The notes beneath the pieces were generated by a model. That model was not told where the DNA came from and did not search any database. It saw only the letters and a list, made by a program, of their open reading frames with translations. From the NCBI RefSeq assembly GCF_903915725.1, contig NZ_CAIWTY010000007.1:26193-90192 (forward strand): a stretch of DNA of 64,000 nt. Direction: 5' to 3'. Below are positions 41,064-49,018 of this stretch, in pieces (position 1 is the first letter of the stretch; the number at the start of each line of letters is the position of its first letter). Position numbers and translations under genes: made by a program. This DNA is from an uncultured Rhodopila sp. Lineage in GTDB: Bacteria > Pseudomonadota > Alphaproteobacteria > Acetobacterales > Acetobacteraceae.

Positions 41064-42431
41064 CTAAAGCGCATCCTCCAGCATGTCCTCGATCGCCCGT
41101 TCGAGGTGCCGCAGCGTGTTGCACACCGTCACCAGGCCGCAGAAGGGTGCGTAACGATACATGTCGGAGTCGCCGGTTCCCCAGGCGGAGCGGTATTCCG
41201 GGTTCAGCCAGATGATCCGTTTCGCTCGCAAGGAAATCCGGCCGACGACATCCGTTCTTGGGTCGGATCGGTTGCCGCGGGCGTCGCCGAGGATGATGAC
41301 GGTGGTTTTGTTGGTAACGTGCTGCATCCAGCCGTCCTCGAAATCGGCAAATGCGTTCCCGTAGTTGGAAGATCCAAAGCCGATCGTTGACATGATTTGG
41401 GCGATGGCGGGTTCGATGGGGTGTTTTTCGAGGATTTCGGAAATTTCCATTAATGATCCGGCGAAGGCGAACGACCGGATGTCGGCCAGTGCCTCGTTCA
41501 GCGCGTACATAAACATCAGCAGGAACTGCGACATTGCGGCGACGGAGCCGGAGACGTCGCACAACACCATCACCCTCGGCTTTTCGATGCGCCGCTGCTT
41601 CCAGACAGTAATGAACGGGATGCCGCCCCAGCCCATGTTCCGCCGCAGCGTCCGCCGCGCATCGAGTTGCCCGCGCAACCGCCGCCGCCGGGTTTTTGCG
41701 TAGCGCGCGGCGAGTTTCTTCGCCATCTGGCGGACCAGCACGCGCATCCGGTCCAGATCCCGGCGCTCGATGTTCGACAGGCGGGTGGTTTTCAGCAGGT
41801 CCTCACGGAACTTTTCAGTCTCGCCGCGGGCGAACAGCAGCAGGCTGCGTTCGACGAAATCGCGCACTGCATCCCGTAGGGATTCGATTTTGCCGCTGAG
41901 GAACTTTGCCCGGCCCAGATTTTCGGGCGCGCCGGACTGGCGCATCGCTTCGATGTCGCGTTCCAGGGCGCGCAGGCCCATGCGCTCCATGATGCGGCGG
42001 GCGTAGAGGTTTTTCTGAGTGAAGAAGCGGATGTTTTCGATGCCGGCTTCCTGCGCCGCCTGCTCCATCGCGGTGGCCAGCGCGGCGCGGTCGCCGCCCG
42101 CAAGCAACGATCCGAGCGATTGGCCGCCCATCCCGTCGCTGACAGTCGGTCCGGGTGCACCCGCTGGCTCCACCGCCGGATCGTCCGCCTTGCCGTCGAA
42201 TTCGCCGCGCTTGAAGTAAAGCTCGAACACCTCATCGTATCGCGTCTTTTCGTCAAGCGTCTTCGCTAGCACCAGGCCAAGCGTGTCCTTCAGCGCCGTC
42301 CGGTCATCAAACCCGACCAGATCGACCGCACGCGCCGCGTCGATCCCTTCCGCCGCCGAGACAAGCAGCCCGGCGCCGCGCGCAACCTGCAGGAACCGGC
42401 GCAGCGGCTCACTGGCGGGGACGTCCGCCAC
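41064..42431 (-). CDS. VWA-domain protein (CoxE-like), partner of MoxR ATPase
   Basis: A 455-residue protein with a charged helical N-terminal half and a C-terminal von Willebrand A domain. The MIDAS motif is VMVLCDVSGSVAAMS, with TIGFGSSNYGNAFADF and VIILGDARGNRSDPR further along. MoxR/VWA pairs act as chaperone-like maturation complexes for metal or membrane enzymes; the client is not seen here. The start GTG overlaps the MoxR stop by one base (TAGTG). Confidence 0.9.
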   Translation of the reverse strand: MADVPASEPLRRFLQVARGAGLLVSAAEGIDAARAVDLVGFDDRTALKDTLGLVLAKTLDEKTRYDEVFELYFKRGEFDGKADDPAVEPAGAPGPTVSDGMGGQSLGSLLAGGDRAALATAMEQAAQEAGIENIRFFTQKNLYARRIMERMGLRALERDIEAMRQSGAPENLGRAKFLSGKIESLRDAVRDFVERSLLLFARGETEKFREDLLKTTRLSNIERRDLDRMRVLVRQMAKKLAARYAKTRRRRLRGQLDARRTLRRNMGWGGIPFITVWKQRRIEKPRVMVLCDVSGSVAAMSQFLLMFMYALNEALADIRSFAFAGSLMEISEILEKHPIEPAIAQIMSTIGFGSSNYGNAFADFEDGWMQHVTNKTTVIILGDARGNRSDPRTDVVGRISLRAKRIIWLNPEYRSAWGTGDSDMYRYAPFCGLVTVCNTLRHLERAIEDMLEDAL

Positions 42432-43384
42432 TAAACGACCTGCCGCGCTTTCTGCGTGATCCCGGCAAGCTGCTTTCCGGCAGCCTCGATATCCGCTTCG
42501 AACTTCAGCAGCACATTCAGCGTCTCCCGCACCAGATCGACATCCAGCACCGAGGTGTGCAGCAGCAGCATCACCTTCGCCCAGTCGATCGTTTCACTCA
42601 CCGATGGCACTTTCTTCAGATCCAGCCCCCGCAATTGCTGCACGAAACTGACCAGTTGCCGCAACAGCCGCGCATCGATCCCCGGCACGCGAGACGCAAT
42701 GATCTTCGCCTCCAGCTTTTCGTCCGGAAAGCCGATATGCAGATGCAAACAGCGCCGTTTCAGCGCATCCCCCAAATCCCGCGTGCTGTTCGACGTCAGC
42801 AGCACAATCGGCGGCACCATCGCCGCCACCGTGCCGATCTCCGGTATCGTCACCTGGTAGTCCGACAGAATCTCCAGCAGGAAAGCCTCGAATTCCTGGT
42901 CCGACTTGTCGATCTCATCGATCAGCAGCACCGCCCCGCCCGGCTCCTGCAACGATCGCAGCAGCGGCCGGGGCTCGAGAAACTGATGCGAAAAGAAAAC
43001 ATCCCCGAACGCATGCAGCTTGTCCAGCGCCGCCGCCAAAGTATCCGCCTCGCCAATAACAGAATTGATCTTGTCCTTCAAAATCTGAGTATACAAAAGC
43101 TGCTTGCCGTATTTCCACTCATACAGCGCCTTGGACTCGTCCAGCCCCTCATAGCACTGCATCCGGATAAGCGGCAGCTTCAGCCACGCCGCCACCGACT
43201 TCGCCAGTTCCGTCTTGCCGACCCCCGCCGGACCCTCCACCAAAATCGGCTTTTGCAAATGATGCGACAGGTAAACCGCGGTCGAGATCTGCCGGTTGGC
43301 GATATACCCGGCGCCACCCAAACCCCGCTCCACCGCATCAATCGATGCCAGAGGCGAAGCCCCGGCCCGCGCCGCATCATCCAC
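42431..43384 (-). CDS. MoxR-type AAA+ ATPase (CoxD-like)
   Basis: A 317-residue AAA+ protein with Walker A LVEGPAGVGKTELAK, Walker B AVLLIDEIDKSDQEFE, sensor 1 VLLTSNSTRDLGDALKRRCLHLHIGFP (sensor and arginine finger) and a helical lid. This is the MoxR group that works with the VWA protein encoded next. The usual CO-dehydrogenase genes of CoxD/E are absent here, so the client is unknown. Confidence 0.92.
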   Translation of the reverse strand: MDDAARAGASPLASIDAVERGLGGAGYIANRQISTAVYLSHHLQKPILVEGPAGVGKTELAKSVAAWLKLPLIRMQCYEGLDESKALYEWKYGKQLLYTQILKDKINSVIGEADTLAAALDKLHAFGDVFFSHQFLEPRPLLRSLQEPGGAVLLIDEIDKSDQEFEAFLLEILSDYQVTIPEIGTVAAMVPPIVLLTSNSTRDLGDALKRRCLHLHIGFPDEKLEAKIIASRVPGIDARLLRQLVSFVQQLRGLDLKKVPSVSETIDWAKVMLLLHTSVLDVDLVRETLNVLLKFEADIEAAGKQLAGITQKARQVV

Positions 43385-43439
43385 ATCGAACTCCAGCTAC
43401 CGTTCGGTAACCCGATCGCATTGCCTCGGGGGGTTGTCA

Positions 43440-43640
43440 AATTTGAAGGAAGGCGGGAGCTCCGCCCCTCGACCCCGCAAAGGGGCACAGCCCCTTTGAT
43501 CCCATTGAATGGGTTTGTGCCCGGGAGGGGGCGACTGTGCCGGTTGCAACGACCGTGTCGCCCCCTCCCGGGCACAAACCCAATGATCGGGTTCCAAGGG
43601 CCGCCGGCCCTTGGCGGGTCCAGGGCGGAGCCCTGGCCTT
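43440..43640. repeat. Repeat-rich intergenic stretch with 26-bp inverted repeat
   Basis: Arms 43510-43535 and 43557-43582 are exact reverse complements with a 21-base spacer: a stem of 26 pairs. On both sides are further GC-rich palindromes (for example GGGCCGCCGGCCC at 43599-43611, and CCAGGGCGGAGCCCTGG at 43620-43636). This lies between the LuxR-type gene and moxR, both on the minus strand. No gene. Confidence 0.85.
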
Positions 43641-43641
43641 C

Positions 43642-44181
43642 CTACAATTCGATCACACCCCCCCGCAGGCCTTTCGTCAGGGCTTCCGCGCGGCTGGTGG
43701 CGTCGAGTTTGGTGAACAGGGCTTCCATGTGGAACTTGATCGTGTGCACCGAGATTCCCAGCCGGCGGGCCATGGCTTTGTTGCTCAGGCCCTCGCCGAT
43801 GAGGCCGAGGATTTCGCGTTCCCGCGGGGTCAGCAGGGGGGCGTCGTCGGCGGGGGCAAAGCTGCGCGGTTCGGGCAGGCCGGGCGGGCGCACCAGCAGT
43901 CCGGCGGCGACGGCGCGCAGGGCGGCGTCCAACTGCTCGGCCGATGCGTCGGGGTGCAAAACACCGGCGGGGCCGGTCCAGGACGACGCCCCGGCGGTCA
44001 GTGCGACCACCGGGGCTTCGGACTCGCGCGGCAGGGATGCGCCGCCGGTGTCGCACAGCTCAACGTCGGGGGTGTCGCCGGTGATCGCGTGGCCGGCGGC
44101 TTCCAGCATGGCAACCAGCCCGCGCCGCCGCACCGGGTCCGTGGCGTGGACCCGTATACGCAGGGGCGCGGACAGGCTCAT
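43642..44181 (-). CDS. LuxR-type regulator with a shortened, degenerate receiver-like domain
   Basis: A 179-residue protein. The first 100 residues are receiver-like (LRIRVHATDPVRRRGLVAML; DVELCDTGG; VVALTAG), but the acidic pocket is reduced (TDP in place of the double acid) and the conserved Lys is missing (VLHPDAS). The HTH is intact: LTPREREILGLIGEGLSNKA, then VHTIKFHMEALFTKL. It is the second gene of an operon with the catalytically dead HtrA-like protein, overlapping it by four bases (ATGA). Confidence 0.85.
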   Translation of the reverse strand: MSLSAPLRIRVHATDPVRRRGLVAMLEAAGHAITGDTPDVELCDTGGASLPRESEAPVVALTAGASSWTGPAGVLHPDASAEQLDAALRAVAAGLLVRPPGLPEPRSFAPADDAPLLTPREREILGLIGEGLSNKAMARRLGISVHTIKFHMEALFTKLDATSRAEALTKGLRGGVIEL

Positions 44182-45068
44182 GCTGCCGGCCGGGCGGCGA
44201 CGGTGACGGCGATGGTCTGTACCGCCCCGGCGCGCAGCACCCGCAGCACCACCGGCTGGCCGATACGATCAGGCCCGAGCGACGCCGTCAGCGCCCGCGG
44301 CCGGCTGACCGGCGCGCCGTCGATCTCCAGCACGATGTCGCCCGGCAGGATGCCGGCGGTTGCCGCCGGTGCGCCATCCGCCAGGCTGACCACCATCAGC
44401 CCGCTGTCCCGGCCGGTGGACTGACGGAAACTGTCAGGGATCATCACCGGCTGCAGACCAATCCCGAGCCAGCCGCGGGCAATCCGGCCGTCCGCCAGCA
44501 GCGGATCGACCACCCGCTCCAGCGTCGCGGCGGGGATGACAATGGTCCGGCGCCGCGGCCCCGATGTGGACATGCCAATCAGACCGCCTGCCAGGGAGAT
44601 CACGGGGCCGCCCTCGTCGGCGGCGAGGCGGGAGTCCAGCCGGATCAGCGCGTCGATCCGTCCGCCGGCCATGCTGTGCCATGCCGAACCGACTTCATGC
44701 ACCATCGCCAGCCGCGCTGTCGGCGCACCGGACGCATCGGCGCCCACCAACAGTGCGAGGCTGCCAACGCGGGGCGGCTCGGTTTCGGCGGCGGGCAGGG
44801 CGCCGTCGAGGGGGGATTCCAGCTTCAGCACCGCCACGTTGGTGCCCGGATCTCGGCCCGCCAGGGTCGCGGCGACGCGGGTGCCGCCGCGGATGACGGA
44901 CAGTTCAGTCGCGTCCTCCGGCAGCACCTGCTCCGATGCGACGACCACGTCCGGGCGCCAGAGGATGCCGCTTCTCGGCCGCTGCCCGGTGTGAATACCG
45001 ACCGTGAACGGTGCCGCCTGCGCGGTCCGATCGGCCAGTTCGGTGGAGAGAGAGTCTACGATGCCCAT
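44178..45068 (-). CDS. HtrA-like S1C-fold PDZ protein with all three catalytic residues lost
   Basis: A 296-residue protein with a trypsin-like double barrel and C-terminal PDZ domain (SGLMVVSLADGAPAATAGIL, then PGDIVLEIDGAPVSRP). Aligning by eye with the neighbouring active protease, the catalytic positions are His to Glu46 (VVVASEQVL), Asp to Asn77 (DPGTNVAVLKL) and Ser to Glu152 (ADEGGPVIS). It should be enzymatically inactive. There is no signal peptide or membrane segment, so it is probably cytoplasmic. Start MGIVDSLSTE has AAGGAGA upstream. It is divergent from the protease, with a GxxExxY gene in between. Confidence 0.85.
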   Translation of the reverse strand: MGIVDSLSTELADRTAQAAPFTVGIHTGQRPRSGILWRPDVVVASEQVLPEDATELSVIRGGTRVAATLAGRDPGTNVAVLKLESPLDGALPAAETEPPRVGSLALLVGADASGAPTARLAMVHEVGSAWHSMAGGRIDALIRLDSRLAADEGGPVISLAGGLIGMSTSGPRRRTIVIPAATLERVVDPLLADGRIARGWLGIGLQPVMIPDSFRQSTGRDSGLMVVSLADGAPAATAGILPGDIVLEIDGAPVSRPRALTASLGPDRIGQPVVLRVLRAGAVQTIAVTVAARPAA

Positions 45069-45186
45069 GCGATGAGGTCTCCTTGCATGGGTTGTATCCT
45101 GCTTGGTTCGTGGTGGGGACGGTATCGGGCGGATGGCCGGTTGGGGGCCTGCCCGAATGGCCGGGTGGGGTTCCAGCACCGCGTTC

Positions 45187-45670
45187 AACACAGAGAAAAC
45201 AGACGAGGGCCACAGAGCACACAGAGCAAAGCCGCCCGTTTAGACGGCGTAGCGGCTGACGCCATCCACCATTCGGCGTTCGTGGAAGTTCATCAACAGG
45301 CCAACGGGCAGCCGGCTCATACGCAGGTAGGTCAGGATCTGTGCGATATGAGCCGGGGCGATAGCAGCGACCGCCTTGATTTCCAAAAGCACGGCGTTCG
45401 AAACGACAATGTCGGCCCGAAACCCCAACGGAATCGTCTCGCCCCGATACACGACCGGGATCGGCACCTCGCGCCGGAACTCCAACCCCGCGCGTTCCAG
45501 GTCGCGGCAAAGACACGCAGTATACACAGACTCAAGCAACCCGGGCCCCAGCGTCCGATGGACTCCAATACCCAACCCAATGATACGCTCGGTCAGCACC
45601 TTATGCTTGTACATGGTCATGGTAAAACTCTGTGTCCTCTGTGGCCCTCTGCTTACTTTCTCTGTGTTAA
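45187..45670. repeat. Inverted repeats flanking the GxxExxY gene
   Basis: Left arm about 45187-45228 (AACACAGAGA...GGGCCACAGAG..CACAGAG) and right arm about 45628-45670 read as near-reverse complements over roughly 42 bases with a few mismatches and small gaps. They enclose the GxxExxY gene closely (12 bases inside on the left, 7 on the right). This looks like a mobile or repeat-borne unit. Confidence 0.7.
45240..45620 (-). CDS. GxxExxY family protein (PD-(D/E)XK-like fold)
   Basis: A 126-residue protein with the name-giving motif GLLESVY (LGPGLLESVYTACL), then FRREVPIPVVYRGETIPLGF, and FRADIVVSNAVLLEIKAV, where Asp..Glu-x-Lys resembles a nuclease active site. The C-terminal MNFHERRMVDGVSRY is also typical. 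The biological role of the family is not established. The gene sits between two inverted repeats inside the divergent region of the protease pair, suggesting late insertion. Confidence 0.88.
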   Translation of the reverse strand: MTMYKHKVLTERIIGLGIGVHRTLGPGLLESVYTACLCRDLERAGLEFRREVPIPVVYRGETIPLGFRADIVVSNAVLLEIKAVAAIAPAHIAQILTYLRMSRLPVGLLMNFHERRMVDGVSRYAV

Positions 45671-45791
45671 ACCTTAAGAAATCGTAAACGCGCGCAATCC
45701 CGCGAACAAACCCAAGAACCTCCCCACCCGAATGGCCGGGTGCCTAAAAACCCAAACCCTCCCCATCTCGCCCCGGGAAAGGATACCTCCC

Positions 45792-46730
45792 ATGCCGCTC
45801 GACTCCCTCAACCAGGAACTCGATCCCTATTCCGCACAGGTGGTTCACGCCTTCGACCGAGTCGGCCCCGCCGTCGTGCATGTCACCGCATTCACCAAGG
45901 ACGGCCGCGCCGCCGGCCAAGGCTCGGGCGTCATCTTCACCCCGGACGGCTACGTCCTGACCAATAGCCACGTCGTCGCCAGAGCCGCCCGGCTGCAGGC
46001 CAGCCTCACCGACGGCCAGACCTTCGACGCCGCGCTGGTGGGCGACGACCCCGCCACCGACATCGCCGTCCTGCGCCTGTCGGGCGCCGGCCACCCGCAC
46101 GCCGAACTCGGAGCCTCCGCCGCGCTGCGCGTCGGCCAGCTCGTCGTCGCCATCGGCAATCCGCTCGGCTTCACCTGCACCGTCACCGCCGGGATCGTCA
46201 GCGCCCTCGGCCGCACCCTGCGCACCCGGGGCGGCGGGCTGCTGGACAGCGTGATCCAGACCGACGCGCCGCTGAACCCGGGCAATTCCGGAGGCCCCCT
46301 GGTATCTGGCGCCGGCCGTGTCGTCGGCATCAACACCGCGATGATCGCCCCGGCGCAGGGCATCTGCTTCGCTATCGGCATCGACACCGCAATATGGGTG
46401 GCGACGCGGCTGATGCGCGACGGACGGGTGCGGCGCTCGCGCCTCGGCCTATCCGCCCAGACGGTACCCATCGCCACGCGCACCCGGCGGTTCCACGGCT
46501 TGCAGCAGGCGTCCGGCGTTATGGTGTCCGAACTCCTGCCCGACGGCCCCGGCAAACTGGCCGGCCTGCAGGCGGGCGACGTCCTGCTGGCGTTCGACGG
46601 CATCCCGCTGACCGGCGTGGACGACCTGCACCGCGCCCTGACCGCCGAACGGGCGGGCGCGTCCGTGCCGCTCGACCTGCTGCGCCGGACCGAAAAACTG
46701 ACGCTTCAGGTCACGCCGACGGAAACCTGA
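45792..46730 (+). CDS. HtrA/DegP-like S1C serine protease with PDZ domain, no signal peptide
   Basis: A 312-residue S1C protease with the complete triad: VLTNSHVVARA (His60), DDPATDIAVLRL (Asp90) and LNPGNSGGPLVS (Ser166). A single PDZ follows (GVMVSELLPDGPGKLAGLQA, GDVLLAFDGIP). There is neither a signal peptide nor a membrane anchor at MPLDSLNQELDPYS, so it is likely cytosolic, which is unusual for the family. It is divergent from the dead paralog and its regulator. Its stop overlaps the PEP-CTERM gene, on the opposite strand, by 20 bases. Confidence 0.88.
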   Translation: MPLDSLNQELDPYSAQVVHAFDRVGPAVVHVTAFTKDGRAAGQGSGVIFTPDGYVLTNSHVVARAARLQASLTDGQTFDAALVGDDPATDIAVLRLSGAGHPHAELGASAALRVGQLVVAIGNPLGFTCTVTAGIVSALGRTLRTRGGGLLDSVIQTDAPLNPGNSGGPLVSGAGRVVGINTAMIAPAQGICFAIGIDTAIWVATRLMRDGRVRRSRLGLSAQTVPIATRTRRFHGLQQASGVMVSELLPDGPGKLAGLQAGDVLLAFDGIPLTGVDDLHRALTAERAGASVPLDLLRRTEKLTLQVTPTET

Positions 46731-47385
46731 GCCACCGCCGCGCCGCAGCCACCATCGCCAGCGCCGCCGCCATCAGGCCCAGCGAACCCGGCTCCGGCGC
46801 GGCCTGGCTGAACACGTAGACCCCGTCCGCCTGGCTCATGGCGAAGGCGTTGCCGCTGTCGAAGCCCCAGAGGTCGCCGCCTTGCAGCACGAAGCTGTCC
46901 GAGGTCAGCCCGTACGAATCCGTCCGCCATACGCCGGAATGGATGTCCCTGTCGGCCGCCTGCAGATCGACCGCCTCCGAGCCGACCCCGTCCGACAGCG
47001 TGCCGTCCAGGTAGATCTCGACGCCTGGCCGGTAATCATACGCCGCACCGTTGAACCCGCCGACGGAGGCGGAGTTATCCGGCATGGCGATCGACACCGC
47101 CGCGCCCGGCGCCAGCACCAGGGGCCCGGACGCAAACGACAGGTCGCCGGCAAAAGCCGACACCGCGACCGTGCCGACAACCCCGGAGAACACGGTTGCA
47201 CCGGTATTGGCGATCTCGATAAAGCCGGTGTCAGGCTCCGAGAAGACGTCATCGATCTGGTTCGGGAACGGGTCGCCGTTGGCATAGGCCGTGGTGACGG
47301 TAATGGAGTAGCCTACCGGAGCGCCGTAGCCGAACCCCGGCCAAACCACCCCGACGACAAATACCATTGCGAGCAACATTATCAT
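46711..47385 (-). CDS. PEP-CTERM sorting-signal protein
   Basis: A 224-residue exported protein. It has an N-terminal signal segment (MLLAMVFVVGVVWPGFGYGA), a beta-rich middle (YSITVTTAYANGDPFPNQID, and similar strands) and a C-terminal PEP-CTERM signal: PEPGSLGLMAAALAMVAAAR followed by Arg-rich RWLRFPSA. Such proteins are processed by exosortase and are tied to exopolysaccharide export. This agrees with the glycosyltransferase at 17 kb. No exosortase gene is in this window. Confidence 0.85.
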   Translation of the reverse strand: MIMLLAMVFVVGVVWPGFGYGAPVGYSITVTTAYANGDPFPNQIDDVFSEPDTGFIEIANTGATVFSGVVGTVAVSAFAGDLSFASGPLVLAPGAAVSIAMPDNSASVGGFNGAAYDYRPGVEIYLDGTLSDGVGSEAVDLQAADRDIHSGVWRTDSYGLTSDSFVLQGGDLWGFDSGNAFAMSQADGVYVFSQAAPEPGSLGLMAAALAMVAAARRWLRFPSA

Positions 47386-47392
47386 GAATGCA

Positions 47393-47421
47393 ACTATAGG
47401 TATACATATCGCGAATGTCTA
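47393..47421 (-). promoter_or_regulatory. Sigma70-like promoter of the PEP-CTERM gene
   Basis: TAGACA (47416-47421) and TATAGT (47393-47398) are separated by 17 bases on the minus strand, each one mismatch from consensus. The predicted start of transcription would be only 1-2 bases before the ATG, so the message may be leaderless, in line with the absence of a ribosome site. Confidence 0.5.
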
Positions 47422-47445
47422 CTCCAAATTGAGCGGAGACGCGGC

Positions 47446-48078
47446 GTGACCGCGGCCGACCCGATCATCCTGTTTCACGCCCCGCAATCGCGCTCCACCG
47501 GCACCTTGGTCCTGCTGGAGGAACTCGGCGCACCCTATGAACTGCGGCTACTGAACATGAAGGCCGGCGAGAACCGCCAGCCGGCGTACCTCGCGGTCAA
47601 CCCGATGGGGAAGGTGCCGGCCATCCTGCATAACGGCGCCCTGGTCACCGAGCAGATCGCGATCTCGATCTATCTGGCCGACCTGTTTCCCGCCGCCGCC
47701 CTGGCGCCGGGCCTGGATGACCCGCGCCGCGGCCCGTATCTGCGCTGGATGGCGTTCTACGCCGGCAGTTTCGAGCCGGCCGCCGTAGACCGGGCGATGA
47801 AACGCGAGCCGGGGCCGCAGGCGATGTCGCCATACGGCAGTTTCGACGCGGTACTGGCCACGCTGGCCGCGGAATTGCAGGCCGGGCCGTACATAATTGG
47901 CGAGCAATTCTCCGCCGCCGACGTGCTGTGGGGCGGCGCCTTGCAGTGGATGACGATGTTCGGGATCGTCCCCGCAACCCCGGAGATCCAAGCCTATATC
48001 GAGCGCACAACGACCCGGCCCGCGGCAGTGCGCGCGCGGCAGCGGGATGCGGAACTGGCAGCAGCACAGAGCGCCTGA
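47446..48078 (+). CDS. Glutathione S-transferase family protein
   Basis: A 210-residue GST. The thioredoxin-like domain has [21 protein letters not shown] and [26 protein letters not shown], the usual cis-Pro-Val and Glu/Ser glutathione site. The C-terminal helical domain has [18 protein letters not shown]. The start is GTG at 47446 after GAGCGGAG. Substrate unknown; no obvious neighbour function. Confidence 0.88.
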   Translation: MTAADPIILFHAPQSRSTGTLVLLEELGAPYELRLLNMKAGENRQPAYLAVNPMGKVPAILHNGALVTEQIAISIYLADLFPAAALAPGLDDPRRGPYLRWMAFYAGSFEPAAVDRAMKREPGPQAMSPYGSFDAVLATLAAELQAGPYIIGEQFSAADVLWGGALQWMTMFGIVPATPEIQAYIERTTTRPAAVRARQRDAELAAAQSA

Positions 48079-48190
48079 TCGCCGCCACGCATTGACACAT
48101 GCCATACCTGCCGCTCATCTGGCGCCGTACCTGAACACAGCCCGGTCTTCACGAAGCGATGCCCATGAACCAGCCCGAAGCCGTCTAGCC

Positions 48191-49000
48191 ATGCTGCTCG
48201 TCGTGGACGCCGGCAACACCAATATCGTGTTTGCCGTGCACGATCCCTCCGGCTGGCGCGGCGTCTGGCGCATCCGCACCGATGCTCAGCGCACCTCCGA
48301 CGAATACGCCGTCTGGCTCAACAGCCTGCTGACTCTATCGGACCTCAAGCGGGAGCAGATCGACACCGCTGTCATCGGCACCGTCGTCCCCGCCGCGCTG
48401 TACCACCTGCGGCGCCTATGCCGCGACTGGTTCGATGTCGAGCCGCTGATCGCCCGCGCCGCCCTCGACTGGGGCTTCGACATCAAGGTCGACCAGCCCG
48501 CCGAAGTCGGCGCCGATCGGCTGTTGAATGCGATGGCGGGGCATCGGACGTTCGGCGGGCCGCTGATCGTCGTCGATTTCGGTACCGCTACCACATTTGA
48601 TGTGGTAGATGCGACGGGTGCTTATCTCGGCGGCGTCATCTGCCCCGGCATAAACCTCTCCATCGAGGCCCTTCACCAGGCCGCAGCCCGCCTGCCGCGC
48701 ATCGGCATCGGCCGGCCGCAGTCGGTTATCGGCCGTGCCACCGTCCCGGCGATGCAGTCGGGAATCTACTGGGGCTATGTCGGCCTGATCGAAGGCCTGC
48801 TGGCTCGCATCAAGACCGAATTCGGCGGCCCTATGAAGGTCATCGCCACCGGCGGCTTAGCCCCTTTGTTCGCCGAAGGCACCCTGATGATCGACCATAT
48901 CGAGCCCGACCTGACATTGGATGGCCTGCGGATGTTGGCGGAGCGCAACCCAGCGCCCACATTGCCCCGGGAGAGAACGCGACTGATTGAAAACGATTAA
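48191..49000 (+). CDS. coaX: Type III pantothenate kinase
   Basis: CoaX phosphorylates pantothenate, the first step of CoA synthesis. The 269-residue protein has [18 protein letters not shown] (phosphate loop), [19 protein letters not shown] and [23 protein letters not shown]. The ATG gives the canonical N-terminus; the longer frame overlaps the GST end. In alphaproteobacteria coaX precedes rnj, as here, 18 bases apart: the first gene of the conserved block. Confidence 0.95.
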   Translation: MLLVVDAGNTNIVFAVHDPSGWRGVWRIRTDAQRTSDEYAVWLNSLLTLSDLKREQIDTAVIGTVVPAALYHLRRLCRDWFDVEPLIARAALDWGFDIKVDQPAEVGADRLLNAMAGHRTFGGPLIVVDFGTATTFDVVDATGAYLGGVICPGINLSIEALHQAAARLPRIGIGRPQSVIGRATVPAMQSGIYWGYVGLIEGLLARIKTEFGGPMKVIATGGLAPLFAEGTLMIDHIEPDLTLDGLRMLAERNPAPTLPRERTRLIEND

Positions 49001-49018
49001 CGGAACGAACCCTTAAAT

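Noticed and set aside
42557..44206. 549-codon plus-strand open frame
   Set aside because: Runs antisense to moxR and the LuxR-type gene and across the repeat-rich spacer; no domains.
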